DNA of 64,000 bases from an uncultured Collinsella sp. (GTDB lineage: Bacteria > Actinomycetota > Coriobacteriia > Coriobacteriales > Coriobacteriaceae): NCBI GenBank assembly GCA_902494195.1, contig CABUSH010000003.1, positions 49,694-113,693 on the forward strand. Direction: 5' to 3'. Shown one piece after another: positions 17,137-25,747 of the stretch. How positions within the stretch are numbered: the first letter of the stretch is position 1; every line of letters begins with the position of its first letter. The notes under the pieces are model-generated. The model saw only the letters and a list, made by a program, of their open reading frames with translations. It had not been told where the DNA came from and ran no database searches. The position numbers were made by a program, and so were the translations under genes.

Positions 17137-17160
17137 TTTCGGAATTTACTTGCCTCGCTT

Positions 17161-17194
17161 AAAGGAGAAGTCGATTATCGATTTCTCCTTTTTT
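17161..17194 (+). terminator. terminator closing the AT-rich island
   Basis: AAAGGAGAA (17161-17169) pairs with TTCTCCTTT, with an inner TCGAT/ATCGA pair, followed by TTTT. It gives the right edge of the island transcript. Confidence 0.9.
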
Positions 17195-17324
17195 AATTAA
17201 AGATATTTTTGAAATACATGCTCTTAGCACAGGCTGGCGTCTCAGTAAACTGGGAGGTTGCTTTGGCTAGTTAGAGATATGTGAACGTCCGTTAGACTGA
17301 ATCTCAGGGTAGAAGGGGCCTCCA

Positions 17325-19325
17325 GTGTCCAGATCAACAAGGCAATGCTGCGTTTCGGCTAATAAGAACGATGGCTTTTTGCGTGTGGCGGCGGCGTCGC
17401 CGCAGATTCGCGTGGCCGATGTCGAGGGCAATGCCGAGGTTGCGTTAGCGGCTGTTCGCGCGGCTGTCGAGCGCGGCGTTCGTGCTCTGGTGCTGCCCGA
17501 GCTTAATCTGACCGGATATACTGCGGCGGACCTGTTCCATAACCGCACGCTGCTGCATGCCTGTGAGGCGGCGCTTGCGCGTATTCTCGATGAGACCCGC
17601 GAGCTGCCGATCGTCTTTACGGTCGGTCTTCCCGTTGCGGTGGCCGAGAACATCTACAACTGCGCCGCCGTGTGCTGCGCGGGCGAGCTTTTGGGCCTCA
17701 CGGCCAAGAAGTATCTGCCCAACTATGGCGAGTTCTATGAGCGCCGTTGGTTTGCTCCGGCGCCTGCGGATCCCGTGTGGGTTGAATTTGCCGGTCAGGG
17801 TCCGGTCCCGCTGGGTTCGGGGCTTGTCTACCGCTGCTGCGATGAAGGCGCCGAGGATTTGGTGCTGGGCGTTGAGGTCTGTGAGGACCTGTGGGTGCCG
17901 GCGCCCCCTTCGACTGAGATGGCGCTTGCCGGTGCGACGGTGATTCTCAACCCGTCGGCCTCGGACGAGATCATCGGTAAGGCAGATTACCGCCGCAGCC
18001 TTATCTCTAACCAAAGCGCGCGCCTGTACTGCGCCTATGCCTACGCGGACGCGAGCGAGGGCGAGTCCACGACCGACATGGTCTTTGCGGGCGAGAACCT
18101 CGTCTACGAAAACGGCTCCAAGCTCGCCGCGACCAAACTGCTTACCTGCGATATGGCCATCGCCGACGTTGACCTTGACCGCCTGGTTGCCGAGCGCCGT
18201 CGCTCGACGACGTGGGCACGCGCGGACGATGCACCGGAGGCCACGGCCGTTGAATTTTCGTTTGAGGGCGTGCTGGCAGACGAGCCTGTCCTGCGCAACG
18301 CCTGCGACATCGACCGTGTCTTCCCCCGCGCGCCCTTTGTGCCGGCCGACCATGGCGACCTGGCCGAGCGTTGCGAGACCATCCTCGACCTGCAGACCGC
18401 CGGCCTCAAGACCCGCCTTGCCCATACGGGTACCAAGGCTGCGGTGATTGGTCTTTCGGGCGGCCTGGACTCCACGCTGGCGCTGCTTGTGACCGTGCGT
18501 GCCTTCGATGCACTGGGACTGCCGCGCACAGGCATCACTGCCGTGTCCATGCCCGGCTTTGGCACGACGCATCGCACCAAGTCGAATGCCGAGTCGCTCG
18601 CTCGCGACCTGGGTGTGAGCTTCCGCGAGGTTTCGATCCACGCGGCCGTGGAGCAGCACTTCAAGGACATTGAGCACGATTCGGCCGTGCAGGACGTGAC
18701 CTACGAGAACAGCCAGGCTCGCGAGCGCACGCAGATTCTGATGGATCTGGCCAACCAGGCTGGCGGTTTTGTCATCGGCACGGGCGACCTGTCGGAGCTG
18801 GCGCTCGGCTGGGCTACCTATAACGGCGACCACATGAGCATGTACGCCGTCAACGCGAGCGTGCCCAAGACGCTTGTGCGTCACTTGGTGCGCTATGCCG
18901 CCGATGTCTTTGGCGGGCGTATTGCCGAGGTCTTGCTCGATATTCTCGATACGCCGGTGTCCCCCGAGCTTCTGCCGCCCACGGGCGACGGCGAGATTGC
19001 GCAGAAGACTGAGGATTTGGTGGGCCCGTACGAGTTGCACGACTACTTCCTCTACTACCTGCTGCGTTTTGGCTTTGAGCCGGGCAAGATCTACCGCATG
19101 GCGCTCAAGAGCTTCGAGGGCGTCTACGACGCCAAGACCGTCCACACGTGGCTGCGTACGTTCTATCGTCGCTTCTTTGCCCAGCAGTTTAAGCGCAGCT
19201 GCCTGCCCGATGGTCCCAAGGTGGGCTCGGTGACGCTCAGCCCGCGCGGCGATTGGCGTATGCCGAGTGACGCCAGCTCGCGTTTGTGGCTTGCGCAGAT
19301 CGACGCGCTCAATGCAATTGGCTAA
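17325..19325 (+). CDS. nadE: glutamine-hydrolysing NAD(+) synthetase
   Basis: Makes NAD+ from deamido-NAD+, ATP and glutamine; 666 residues in two domains. The N-terminal nitrilase-like glutaminase has the catalytic triad in LVLPELNLTGY (Glu), AKKYLPNYGEFYERRWF (Lys) and LGVEVCEDLWVP (Cys). The C-terminal synthetase has the PP-loop GLSGGLDSTLALL and the GTGDLSELALGWATYNGDHMSMY segment. The GTG start at 17325 has AGAAGGGG upstream and gives a short N-terminal extension; TTG 17384 just before RVAAASPQIRVADV is the alternative. The GC content returns to the host norm here. Confidence 0.92.
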   Translation: MSRSTRQCCVSANKNDGFLRVAAASPQIRVADVEGNAEVALAAVRAAVERGVRALVLPELNLTGYTAADLFHNRTLLHACEAALARILDETRELPIVFTVGLPVAVAENIYNCAAVCCAGELLGLTAKKYLPNYGEFYERRWFAPAPADPVWVEFAGQGPVPLGSGLVYRCCDEGAEDLVLGVEVCEDLWVPAPPSTEMALAGATVILNPSASDEIIGKADYRRSLISNQSARLYCAYAYADASEGESTTDMVFAGENLVYENGSKLAATKLLTCDMAIADVDLDRLVAERRRSTTWARADDAPEATAVEFSFEGVLADEPVLRNACDIDRVFPRAPFVPADHGDLAERCETILDLQTAGLKTRLAHTGTKAAVIGLSGGLDSTLALLVTVRAFDALGLPRTGITAVSMPGFGTTHRTKSNAESLARDLGVSFREVSIHAAVEQHFKDIEHDSAVQDVTYENSQARERTQILMDLANQAGGFVIGTGDLSELALGWATYNGDHMSMYAVNASVPKTLVRHLVRYAADVFGGRIAEVLLDILDTPVSPELLPPTGDGEIAQKTEDLVGPYELHDYFLYYLLRFGFEPGKIYRMALKSFEGVYDAKTVHTWLRTFYRRFFAQQFKRSCLPDGPKVGSVTLSPRGDWRMPSDASSRLWLAQIDALNAIG

Positions 19326-19393
19326 GGTTGGCTAATTTGAACCAATGCGGGGTTTGTAAGCGTTACACTTTTGCAATCTGATGGCCCGTATCG

Positions 19394-19425
19394 CGCGGCG
19401 CTCTTGTCGGAGCGCCGCGTTTTTT
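19394..19425 (+). terminator. terminator between nadE and the aminotransferase gene
   Basis: Perfect 10-bp stem CGCGGCGCTC / GAGCGCCGCG with a 6-nt loop, followed by TTTTTT. It ends only 18 bp before the next start codon, so an upstream promoter for the aminotransferase would have to read through it. Confidence 0.85.
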
Positions 19426-19443
19426 ATATCGAAAGGTGGCACC

Positions 19444-20607
19444 ATGCAGGCATCGCAGCGTCTCGATCGCTTTGGCGCGGAGGTTTTCGCCTCGCTCAAT
19501 AACAAGCTCCTCGCGCTGAAGGCTCAGGGTAAGACCATTTACAACATGAGCGTGGGCACGCCCGACTTTAAGCCGTACGACCACGTGGTCGAGGCGCTCA
19601 CGCGAGCAGCCCAAGATCCCGAGATGTGGAAGTATGCCCTGCGCGACCTGCCCGAACTCAAGCAAGCTGTGTGCGATTACTATGAGCGTCGCTTTGGCGT
19701 TTCGGGCATTACGCCGTCCATGGTGCAGTCGTGCAACGGCACGCAGGAGGGCGTGGGCCATTTGGGCCTGGCCCTGCTCGATCCGGGCGACACCATTCTG
19801 GTTCCCGATCCGTGCTACCCGGTCTTTGAGGCGGGTGCCAAGATCGCCGATGCCAAGCTCGAGTACTATCCGCTGGTTGCCGAGCACAATTACCTGCCCT
19901 ATGTGGCGGGCATCGATCCCGAGGTGGCCGATCGTGCCAAGTACATGATTGTGTCGCTGCCCGCCAACCCGGTGGGCTCGGTGGGCACGCCCGAGGTCTA
20001 CGAGGAGATCATCGCTTTCGCCCGCGAGCACGACCTGCTCATCGTCCATGACAACGCGTACTCCGACATCGTGTTCGATGGCGATCCGGGTGGAAGCTTC
20101 TTGCAGTACCCTGGCGCGCTCGAGGTGGGCGTTGAGTTCTTCTCGCTCTCCAAGTCGTTTAACGTCACTGGTGCGCGTATCGGCTTTTTGGTCGGCCGCG
20201 AGGATGTGGTCTCTGCCTTTGCCAAGCTGCGCAGTCAGATTGACTTTGGCATGTTCTTCCCGATCCAGAAGGCCGCTATCGCGTGCCTTAATGGCCCGCG
20301 CGATGAGGTCGAGGCACAGCGTCTGAAGTACCAGGATCGCCGCGATGCCCTGTGCGACGGTCTTGAGGACCTGGGCTGGGAGCGTCCCAACGCGCATGGT
20401 TCTATGTTTGTGTGGTCCAAGCTTCCCGGTGGTCGCATCGATTCCATGGCGTTTTGCGAGGAGCTCATGGAGAAGGCCGGCGTTGTGGTGACGCCGGGCG
20501 CGAGCTTTGGTCCTTCGGGCGAGGGACACGTGCGCATGGCGCTGGTCCTGCCGCCCGATCAGATTGCTTTGGCTGTCGAGGCCATTCGCGAGGCGGGTCT
20601 CTATTAA
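19444..20607 (+). CDS. class I/II PLP-dependent aminotransferase
   Basis: 387 residues of the aspartate-aminotransferase fold I family. The PLP-lysine motif is SLSKSFNVTGARIGF, with the conserved NPVGSVG Asn loop and DNAYSDIVFDG before it. Length and motifs are those of the LL-diaminopimelate/N-acetyl-diaminopimelate aminotransferase group. Because the window also encodes DapH and a probable deacetylase, it could supply the N-acetyl-L,L-DAP aminotransferase step, but it is not in that operon and could act on other amino acids. ATG 19444 follows AAAGGTGG. Confidence 0.85.
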   Translation: MQASQRLDRFGAEVFASLNNKLLALKAQGKTIYNMSVGTPDFKPYDHVVEALTRAAQDPEMWKYALRDLPELKQAVCDYYERRFGVSGITPSMVQSCNGTQEGVGHLGLALLDPGDTILVPDPCYPVFEAGAKIADAKLEYYPLVAEHNYLPYVAGIDPEVADRAKYMIVSLPANPVGSVGTPEVYEEIIAFAREHDLLIVHDNAYSDIVFDGDPGGSFLQYPGALEVGVEFFSLSKSFNVTGARIGFLVGREDVVSAFAKLRSQIDFGMFFPIQKAAIACLNGPRDEVEAQRLKYQDRRDALCDGLEDLGWERPNAHGSMFVWSKLPGGRIDSMAFCEELMEKAGVVVTPGASFGPSGEGHVRMALVLPPDQIALAVEAIREAGLY

Positions 20608-20748
20608 AAAGATATTTCGGCTCGTCAATAGATCGAAACCGATTTCGTACAGTTATTTTACGAATCCTGCTAACTTTTTCGGTAAACGGTCGATTTTTGG
20701 CTTCGAATAGGAGCATAATCAAAGTCCCGATTGGATGTATTGGGATTA

Positions 20749-20786
20749 CGGCAAGCCGCTCGGGTCGTTCCCGGGCGGCTTGTTTG
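20749..20786 (+). terminator. leader hairpin upstream of ldh
   Basis: CAAGCCGCTCGGG and CCCGGGCGGCTTG form a 13-bp stem with a 5-nt loop followed by TTTG. It lies between a CATAAT box at 20714-20719 and the ldh start at 20809, so it probably belongs to the ldh leader. Confidence 0.5.
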
Positions 20787-20808
20787 TGGAGAGAGATGGG
20801 AGTTTCTA

Positions 20809-21759
20809 ATGGTTAACGAGAAGAAGGTCGCTATTGTCGGCTGCGGTTTCGTCGGTTCGTCTTCGGCGTTCGCGCTGATGCAGAGTGGTCTGTTCTCCGA
20901 GATGGTCCTCATCGACGTGGACAAGAACCGCGCCGAGGGTGAGGCTTTGGATATCGCGCACGGCATGACGTTTGCCGAGCCGATGAAGATCTACGCCGGC
21001 GATTATTCCGATGTCGCCGACGCCGCCATGATCGTCGTCACCGCTGGCGCAGCCCAGAAGCCCGGTGAGACCCGCTTGGACCTGGTCAACAAGAACGTCA
21101 GAATCTTTAAGTCCATTATCCCCGAGATTAAGAAGTCCGGCTTCGACGGCATTCTGCTCATCGTCTCCAACCCGGTCGATGTTCTGACCTACGCCGCCAT
21201 CAAGATGTCCGGTCTGCCCGAGGGCCACGTCATCGGTTCCGGCACCGTGCTCGACACTGGCCGCCTGCAGCAGATGCTTGGTGCTCATGTCGAGGTTGAT
21301 CCGCGCGATGTCCAGGCTTATGTCATGGGTGAGCACGGTGACTCCGAGTTTGTCGCTTGGTCCAGCGCTCAGGTTGCCGGCGTTCCGCTGAACACCTTCT
21401 GCGAGCTTCACGGCCACCTGGAGCACGAAGCCGCCGAGAAGCGTATCGCCGAGGACGTCAAGAACTCCGCCTATACCATCATCGAGAAGAAGCACGCTAC
21501 CTACTACGGCGTCGCCATGGCTGTTAAGCGCATCTGCACTGCCGTCATGCGTGACGAGCAGACCGTTTTGCCTGTCTCTTCGCTCATGGTGGGCGAGTAT
21601 GGCCTGTCCGATCTGGCCATCTCCATGCCGACGGTCGTTGGTCGCGACGGCGTTGTCTGCCGCGTTCCCGTGCCGCTGAACGATGGCGAGCAGCATGAGC
21701 TCACCGCCTCTGCAAAGGCTCTCAAGGACATCATCGACAGCGTCGATTTCTCCTGCTAA
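20809..21759 (+). CDS. ldh: L-lactate dehydrogenase
   Basis: NAD-dependent reduction of pyruvate to L-lactate, regenerating NAD+ in fermentation. 316 residues. The Rossmann motif VAIVGCGFVGSSSAFAL, the DLVNKNVRIFKSIIPEI helix, the IVSNPVDVLTYAAIK segment and the active-site VMGEHGDSEFVAWS (catalytic His) are all present. The lactate rather than malate type is indicated by QKPGETR (Gln before the loop, substrate arginine after). ATG 20809 has GGGAG 6 nt upstream; an ORF extension to 20731 runs through the leader hairpin and is not coding. Confidence 0.92.
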   Translation: MVNEKKVAIVGCGFVGSSSAFALMQSGLFSEMVLIDVDKNRAEGEALDIAHGMTFAEPMKIYAGDYSDVADAAMIVVTAGAAQKPGETRLDLVNKNVRIFKSIIPEIKKSGFDGILLIVSNPVDVLTYAAIKMSGLPEGHVIGSGTVLDTGRLQQMLGAHVEVDPRDVQAYVMGEHGDSEFVAWSSAQVAGVPLNTFCELHGHLEHEAAEKRIAEDVKNSAYTIIEKKHATYYGVAMAVKRICTAVMRDEQTVLPVSSLMVGEYGLSDLAISMPTVVGRDGVVCRVPVPLNDGEQHELTASAKALKDIIDSVDFSC

Positions 21760-21791
21760 ATCAAGCTCGCTCGAGCGAAAAGCTACAATGA

Positions 21792-21826
21792 AGGCGTTCG
21801 GGTCCACACGGCCCGGGCGCCTTTTT
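21792..21826 (+). terminator. terminator hairpin between ldh and the DUF2974 gene
   Basis: AGGCG..CGGG pairs with CCCG..CGCCT around a short loop, followed by TTTTT. A TACAAT box at 21784-21789 precedes it, so it may alternatively attenuate a promoter for the next gene. Confidence 0.7.
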
Positions 21827-21855
21827 GGTGCAAAGTAACCTGACCCCAATGCACC
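21827..21855 (+). repeat. family C palindrome, copy 1
   Basis: GGTGC at 21827-21831 and GCACC at 21851-21855 flank an AACCTGACCCCA core. It is nearly the same as the copy at 23037-23071 on the other side of the DUF2974 gene. Confidence 0.65.
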
Positions 21856-21873
21856 CTAGTTGATGGGAGGGCC

Positions 21874-23034
21874 ATGTCGGATTCGCCTAATTTCTTGACC
21901 TATGCCCAGACGGCGTTTGATCCGTTTGAGGAGCGGCCGTTCTGCGCGGTGGATAGCCTGGTCTTTGCGTGGTTGTCCTATTTGCGTTTGCCGGGTGATA
22001 TGGCGGAGCTGACGAACTGGCAGGGCCTAGACGTACGCGAGCTGCTGCGTGCCGAGTGCTACCGGGACATGATTGACGACTTGTGGGACCCAGAGGGGAG
22101 CAGGGCCTTGTTGGAGGCCGTGGCAGCAAGCCCTCGCTACCGTGGCGTGCACGTTTGCGGCTATCGTGTCGTGAGCGATATGGTGACGACAGAGCAGTTT
22201 GCAGCCATGGCGTTCCGGTTTCCGTCGGGGTTTAGTTATCTTTCCTTCCGGGGGACCGACAGCACGATTGTGGGCTGGAAAGAGGATTTTAACATGGCGT
22301 TCCGGTGTCCTGTGCCGGCCCAGGAATCCGCGGCGCGTTATGTGGACGAGGCGGCGGATGCGATTGACGGGCCGCTTTTGTGCGGAGGTCATTCCAAGGG
22401 TGGAAACCTTGCGGTGTACGGTGCGGCGATGTGCTCCGATGTCGCCCGTGAGCGAATCGAACGGGCGTATTCCCATGATGGTCCGGGCTTTGTCGAGGAG
22501 TTTCTGAGTGGAGACGCTTTTGCCGATCTTTCTGGTCGAATCGACAAGACGCTACCTCGGTCGTCGATCTTTGGCATGATGTTCGAGACACAGGAGGACT
22601 ATGCCATCGTTGAGAGTACCGAGTTCAGCCTGCTGCAGCACAATCCCTTTAGCTGGGTGGTTGATGGTCGCGACTTCGTGTACTGTGAGCGCCTGTCTGC
22701 TGGCGCGCGATATGTTGACGGCTCCATTCGAGAGATGCTGCTTGCGGTGTCACCTGGCGAGCGCGAGCGTTTTGTAGATGCGTTGTTCTCCGTGTTTGAG
22801 GCTACGGGTGCTGAGAGGTTTACGGATATCGCTGGGAATCTGCGCGAGAGCCTGCCCGTGATGCTCCAGGCTGCGCAAGGCTTTGACAAGGATACACGAC
22901 GCCTTGTCTCGCAGACCATCGTGGCAATCCTTAAATGCGCACTGCTGCCCAAGCGACCCCAGATCGACATGCCCGCTGCCGGCAAGAGTTTGGCCGAACA
23001 GCTCGAGGCTTGGCAGTCCGAACTCCTGCGCTAG
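21874..23034 (+). CDS. DUF2974 (Mbeg1-like) alpha/beta-hydrolase
   Basis: 386 residues of the DUF2974 family, lipase-like cytoplasmic hydrolases of unknown substrate. The nucleophile elbow is GGHSKGGNLAVYGA (Ser), preceded by YLSFRGTDSTIVGWKEDFNM, typical of class-3-lipase-like folds, and followed by HDGPGF. There is no signal peptide. The gene sits alone between two copies of a short palindromic repeat (21827 and 23037), a layout that suggests it may have been inserted or moved with them. GGGAGGG lies just upstream of ATG 21874. Confidence 0.85.
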   Translation: MSDSPNFLTYAQTAFDPFEERPFCAVDSLVFAWLSYLRLPGDMAELTNWQGLDVRELLRAECYRDMIDDLWDPEGSRALLEAVAASPRYRGVHVCGYRVVSDMVTTEQFAAMAFRFPSGFSYLSFRGTDSTIVGWKEDFNMAFRCPVPAQESAARYVDEAADAIDGPLLCGGHSKGGNLAVYGAAMCSDVARERIERAYSHDGPGFVEEFLSGDAFADLSGRIDKTLPRSSIFGMMFETQEDYAIVESTEFSLLQHNPFSWVVDGRDFVYCERLSAGARYVDGSIREMLLAVSPGERERFVDALFSVFEATGAERFTDIAGNLRESLPVMLQAAQGFDKDTRRLVSQTIVAILKCALLPKRPQIDMPAAGKSLAEQLEAWQSELLR

Positions 23035-23036
23035 CC

Positions 23037-23071
23037 ATTGGTGCAAAGCAGCCTGTCCCCGATGCACCAAT
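23037..23071 (+). repeat. family C palindrome, copy 2
   Basis: ATTGGTGC and GCACCAAT arms flank AAAGCAGCCTGTCCCCGAT. The core matches the copy at 21827 and begins two bases after the DUF2974 stop. Confidence 0.7.
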
Positions 23072-23145
23072 CTTCGATGCGCCTGGGGCGGGCTCGACCG
23101 CTATACTGGTTCGTGCCGAAATCGATCTAGAACGGAATGCCGTAT

Positions 23146-24150
23146 ATGAAAATCAATCACGCGATTCTGCATATCCTGGACTTTGACTCTGCCGTCAACG
23201 TCATGAGCCAGCGCGAGCTCGATATCGAGAGCCGTACCGTGCGCAACTTCGTGACCACGCATCTGCGCCGCGCGCGTACCTCGGCCGACAATAAGCGCGC
23301 CACGTTTGCCGAGAACTCTGCGTTTGGCGGCGAGCTCAAGGGCTATTTCTTTGGCGAGCGCGAGTTTGTGGACCTGTCGCAGCAAATTGCGGAGTTTATC
23401 TCCTCCGAGCTCACCAAAGCCGAGAAAGCCGAGTCCACCGACGTGCTCGTGGCCGATTTTGACGACGATGAGGATGCCCGCTGGTTTGCCGTGATGCTGC
23501 TGGGCTCCAAGCAGGCTTTTATGCACGAAGTGGGCCGCGAGGAGGGGGAGGTGCGCAACGACATCGCGCGCCACTACGCCATTCTGCCGAATCCTTCGCA
23601 AAAGGTGCCGAGCTATGCCATCGTGCGCGCGAGCACTATGGAGATCGGCTACGTGGACAAGAAGCGCAAGATCGCCGGCGAGGATCGCATGCTCATTCCC
23701 GACGGCCTGCTGCAGTGCGACACGGGCGTATCGGGCAAGGAGGTCATCGACACGGTGACGCGCGTGGTCGAGGAAGTCGCCGAGGAGCACGGTGCCAATA
23801 CGGCCGTGGCGCTCGCCAAGGTCAAAGCCGCCGTCGCCGAGAAGGTCGAGGATGACGAGGAGCTGCCGCCGTGGGATATCGTCGATGAGGTCTTTGAGGA
23901 CGAGCCGGTTATCAAGGAGAGCGTGCGCGCGGCACTGACTGAGGAGAAGGTGCCTGAGCGTGTGCCCGTGGAGCGCAAGCAGGTCGAACGCGCGGCGGTG
24001 CGCAACCACAAGATCCGTACCGACACGGGCATCGAGATCAGCTTCCCGGCCGAGATGGGTTCGAACTCTGAGTACATCGAGTTTGTCAACGAGCCCAACG
24101 GCCTCATCTCCATCGAGCTCAAGAACATCGGGTCAATTGAGAATCGATAA
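23146..24150 (+). CDS. nucleoid-associated protein (YejK/NdpA family)
   Basis: 334 residues matching the 37-kDa nucleoid-associated protein family (PF04245), which binds DNA and spreads over the nucleoid. Family features are the opening MKINHAILHILDFDS, NAFGG-like ENSAFGGELKGYFF, the mid-protein VLVADFDDDEDARWFAVMLLGSKQAFMH and YAILPNPSQKVPSYAIV. The C-terminal part includes a Glu/Lys-rich helix and the closing EYIEFVNEPNGLISIELKNI. ATG 23146 matches the family start; ATG 23137 is 3 codons earlier. A TATACT box lies at about 23101-23106. Confidence 0.85.
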   Translation: MKINHAILHILDFDSAVNVMSQRELDIESRTVRNFVTTHLRRARTSADNKRATFAENSAFGGELKGYFFGEREFVDLSQQIAEFISSELTKAEKAESTDVLVADFDDDEDARWFAVMLLGSKQAFMHEVGREEGEVRNDIARHYAILPNPSQKVPSYAIVRASTMEIGYVDKKRKIAGEDRMLIPDGLLQCDTGVSGKEVIDTVTRVVEEVAEEHGANTAVALAKVKAAVAEKVEDDEELPPWDIVDEVFEDEPVIKESVRAALTEEKVPERVPVERKQVERAAVRNHKIRTDTGIEISFPAEMGSNSEYIEFVNEPNGLISIELKNIGSIENR

Positions 24151-24176
24151 ACTGCGCTTGGACGCTGCAGAAAAAC

Positions 24177-24211
24177 AAAGGCCGAAGCCCCAATGGAGCT
24201 TCGGCCTTTTT
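24177..24211. terminator. bidirectional terminator between the nucleoid protein gene and dapH
   Basis: AAAGGCCGAAGC and its exact complement surround a 9-nt loop, with TTTTT on the plus strand and a TTTGTTTTT tract on the minus strand. It serves both convergent genes. Confidence 0.88.
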
Positions 24212-24247
24212 GCTTAGAACTGCATTTCCTTGCAGGTTGACACGCCT

Positions 24248-24967
24248 CTAGAGCCGGCGTAAGCCTTCCTCGAGACCGGTCTTGCTGTCGGTCTTCTCGT
24301 CGCGCATCTTGATGGCGCGGGCGGGGACACCGGCCACGACGGCGCCGGCGGGGACGTCCTCGACGCACACGGCGCCGGCGGCAACTACAGCACCCTTGCC
24401 CACGTGCACGCCTTCCAGGACCACGGCGTTTGCGCCGATCATGACATCGTCCTCGATGATGACGGGCGTGGCGCTGGCGGGCTCCACAACGCCTGCCAGC
24501 ACGGTGCCGGCGCCGATGTGGCAGTTCTTGCCCACGGTGGCGCGACCGCCCAGCACGGCGCCCATATCGATCATGGAACCCTCGCCGATAACGGAGCCGA
24601 TGTTGATGATGGCGCCCATCATGATGACGGCACGGTCGCCAATCTCGACGCGGTCGCGGATGATCGCGCCCGGCTCGATGCGGGCGTTGATGCCCTTAAG
24701 GTCGAGCATGGGCACGGCGGAGTTGCGGCAATCGTTTTCAACGTCGTAGTAATCGATGGAATCGGCATTGGCGTCCAGGATGGTCTTGAGCTCGTCCCAG
24801 TCGCCAAAGACGGTCTTGCCGCGACGGCCGCCGTAGACATGTGCGTCGCCCCAGGCAACCTTCATGCCCGGCTTCTCGCGCACGTACAGCTTGACGGGCG
24901 TCTTTTTGGGCGCGGTGGCGATGTAGTTGATAATCTCCTGTGCATCCATCTCGGCTGCGTTGCTCAT
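24248..24967 (-). CDS. dapH: tetrahydrodipicolinate N-acetyltransferase
   Basis: Acetylates 2,3,4,5-tetrahydrodipicolinate with acetyl-CoA, the committing step of the acetylase branch of diaminopimelate synthesis. 239 residues: an N-terminal helical DapH domain ([21 protein letters not shown]) followed by left-handed beta-helix hexapeptide repeats ([56 protein letters not shown]). The start has AAAGGAGAG upstream. It is last in the lysA-dapA, dapB, dapH operon, 39 bp after dapB. Confidence 0.93.
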   Translation of the reverse strand: MSNAAEMDAQEIINYIATAPKKTPVKLYVREKPGMKVAWGDAHVYGGRRGKTVFGDWDELKTILDANADSIDYYDVENDCRNSAVPMLDLKGINARIEPGAIIRDRVEIGDRAVIMMGAIINIGSVIGEGSMIDMGAVLGGRATVGKNCHIGAGTVLAGVVEPASATPVIIEDDVMIGANAVVLEGVHVGKGAVVAAGAVCVEDVPAGAVVAGVPARAIKMRDEKTDSKTGLEEGLRRL

Positions 24968-25006
24968 TTGCTATCTCTCCTTTGGGTGGATTCGGTTGAT
25001 ACCTGG

Positions 25007-25747
25007 TTAGGCAAACATGACCTTGTCGAACGTATAGAAGCCGGGTTCGCGGGTGACGAGCTTCTGCGCGGCTGCCAAGGCGCCGTTGACAAAGATCTGA
25101 CGGCTCGTGGCGCGGTGGGTGAGCGTGACCTCCTCGTCCTGGCCAAAGAAGCTCACCTCGTGCACGCCGGCGACGGTGCCGCCGCGCAGCGAGTGCATAC
25201 CGATTTCCTTGGGATCGCGTGCTCCGCACATGCCCTCGCGACCATAGACGGGGTGGTAGCCTGCCTCGGGCTCGGCTTCGACGACGGCGTCGAGCAGTAG
25301 CTTGGCAGTGCCGCTGGGGGCGTCGACCTTTTGGTTGTGGTGCGTCTCGACGATTTCGCAGTCAAAGCCGGGCAGCTCGCGTGTAGCCTGCGCTACCAGA
25401 TGGCGCAGGGCTGCGATACCGATGGAGTAATTGCCCGAGTGCATAACGCGGGTGTTCTGGCCCAGTTCACGCAGGCGGTCCATCTGCTCGGGGGTGTAGC
25501 CTGTGGTGCCTGAGACCAACGCCGCGCCCGTGCGCTCGACATAGGCGACGACGGCGTCGAAGGTCGCGACGTTCGAGAAGTCGATGATGACGTCGGCAGC
25601 CGGTGCGTTCTCGAGCTCGCTCAAATCGAAGCCAATCTGGGCCACGATATCAAAAACGGGCTGCCCGGCGGCGTCGACAATGCCTTCGGCGGTAGTGCGG
25701 ATGAGCGAGCCCATGCGGCCCGTTCCCATAATGACGGTCTTAATCAA
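25007..25747 (-). CDS. dapB: 4-hydroxy-tetrahydrodipicolinate reductase
   Basis: NAD(P)H-dependent reduction of the DapA product. 246 residues: Rossmann motif VIMGTGRMGSLI, the VSGTTGYTPEQM loop, the catalytic HSGNYSIGIAALRHL and the substrate loop ETHHNQKVDAPSGTAKLL (Lys and SGTA). The start is TTG 25747, overlapping the dapA stop by 8 nt, with AAGGGAG 9 nt upstream on the minus strand; ATG 25729 would remove the first Rossmann strand. The overlap implies translational coupling to dapA. Confidence 0.92.
   Translation of the reverse strand: MIKTVIMGTGRMGSLIRTTAEGIVDAAGQPVFDIVAQIGFDLSELENAPAADVIIDFSNVATFDAVVAYVERTGAALVSGTTGYTPEQMDRLRELGQNTRVMHSGNYSIGIAALRHLVAQATRELPGFDCEIVETHHNQKVDAPSGTAKLLLDAVVEAEPEAGYHPVYGREGMCGARDPKEIGMHSLRGGTVAGVHEVSFFGQDEEVTLTHRATSRQIFVNGALAAAQKLVTREPGFYTFDKVMFA

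Noticed and set aside
12840..17330. Direct repeats (attachment sites) bordering the AT-rich island
   Set aside because: I compared the flanks by eye and found only short chance similarities such as TTGCT..TTTGGC; no convincing duplicated target site.
17445..19145. 566-codon minus-strand ORF over nadE
   Set aside because: Antisense to an intact NAD synthetase with all catalytic motifs.
19381..19443. N-terminal extension of the aminotransferase from ATG 19381
   Set aside because: The extension would translate the terminator hairpin (19394-19425) and has no ribosome site; the normal family start is at 19444.
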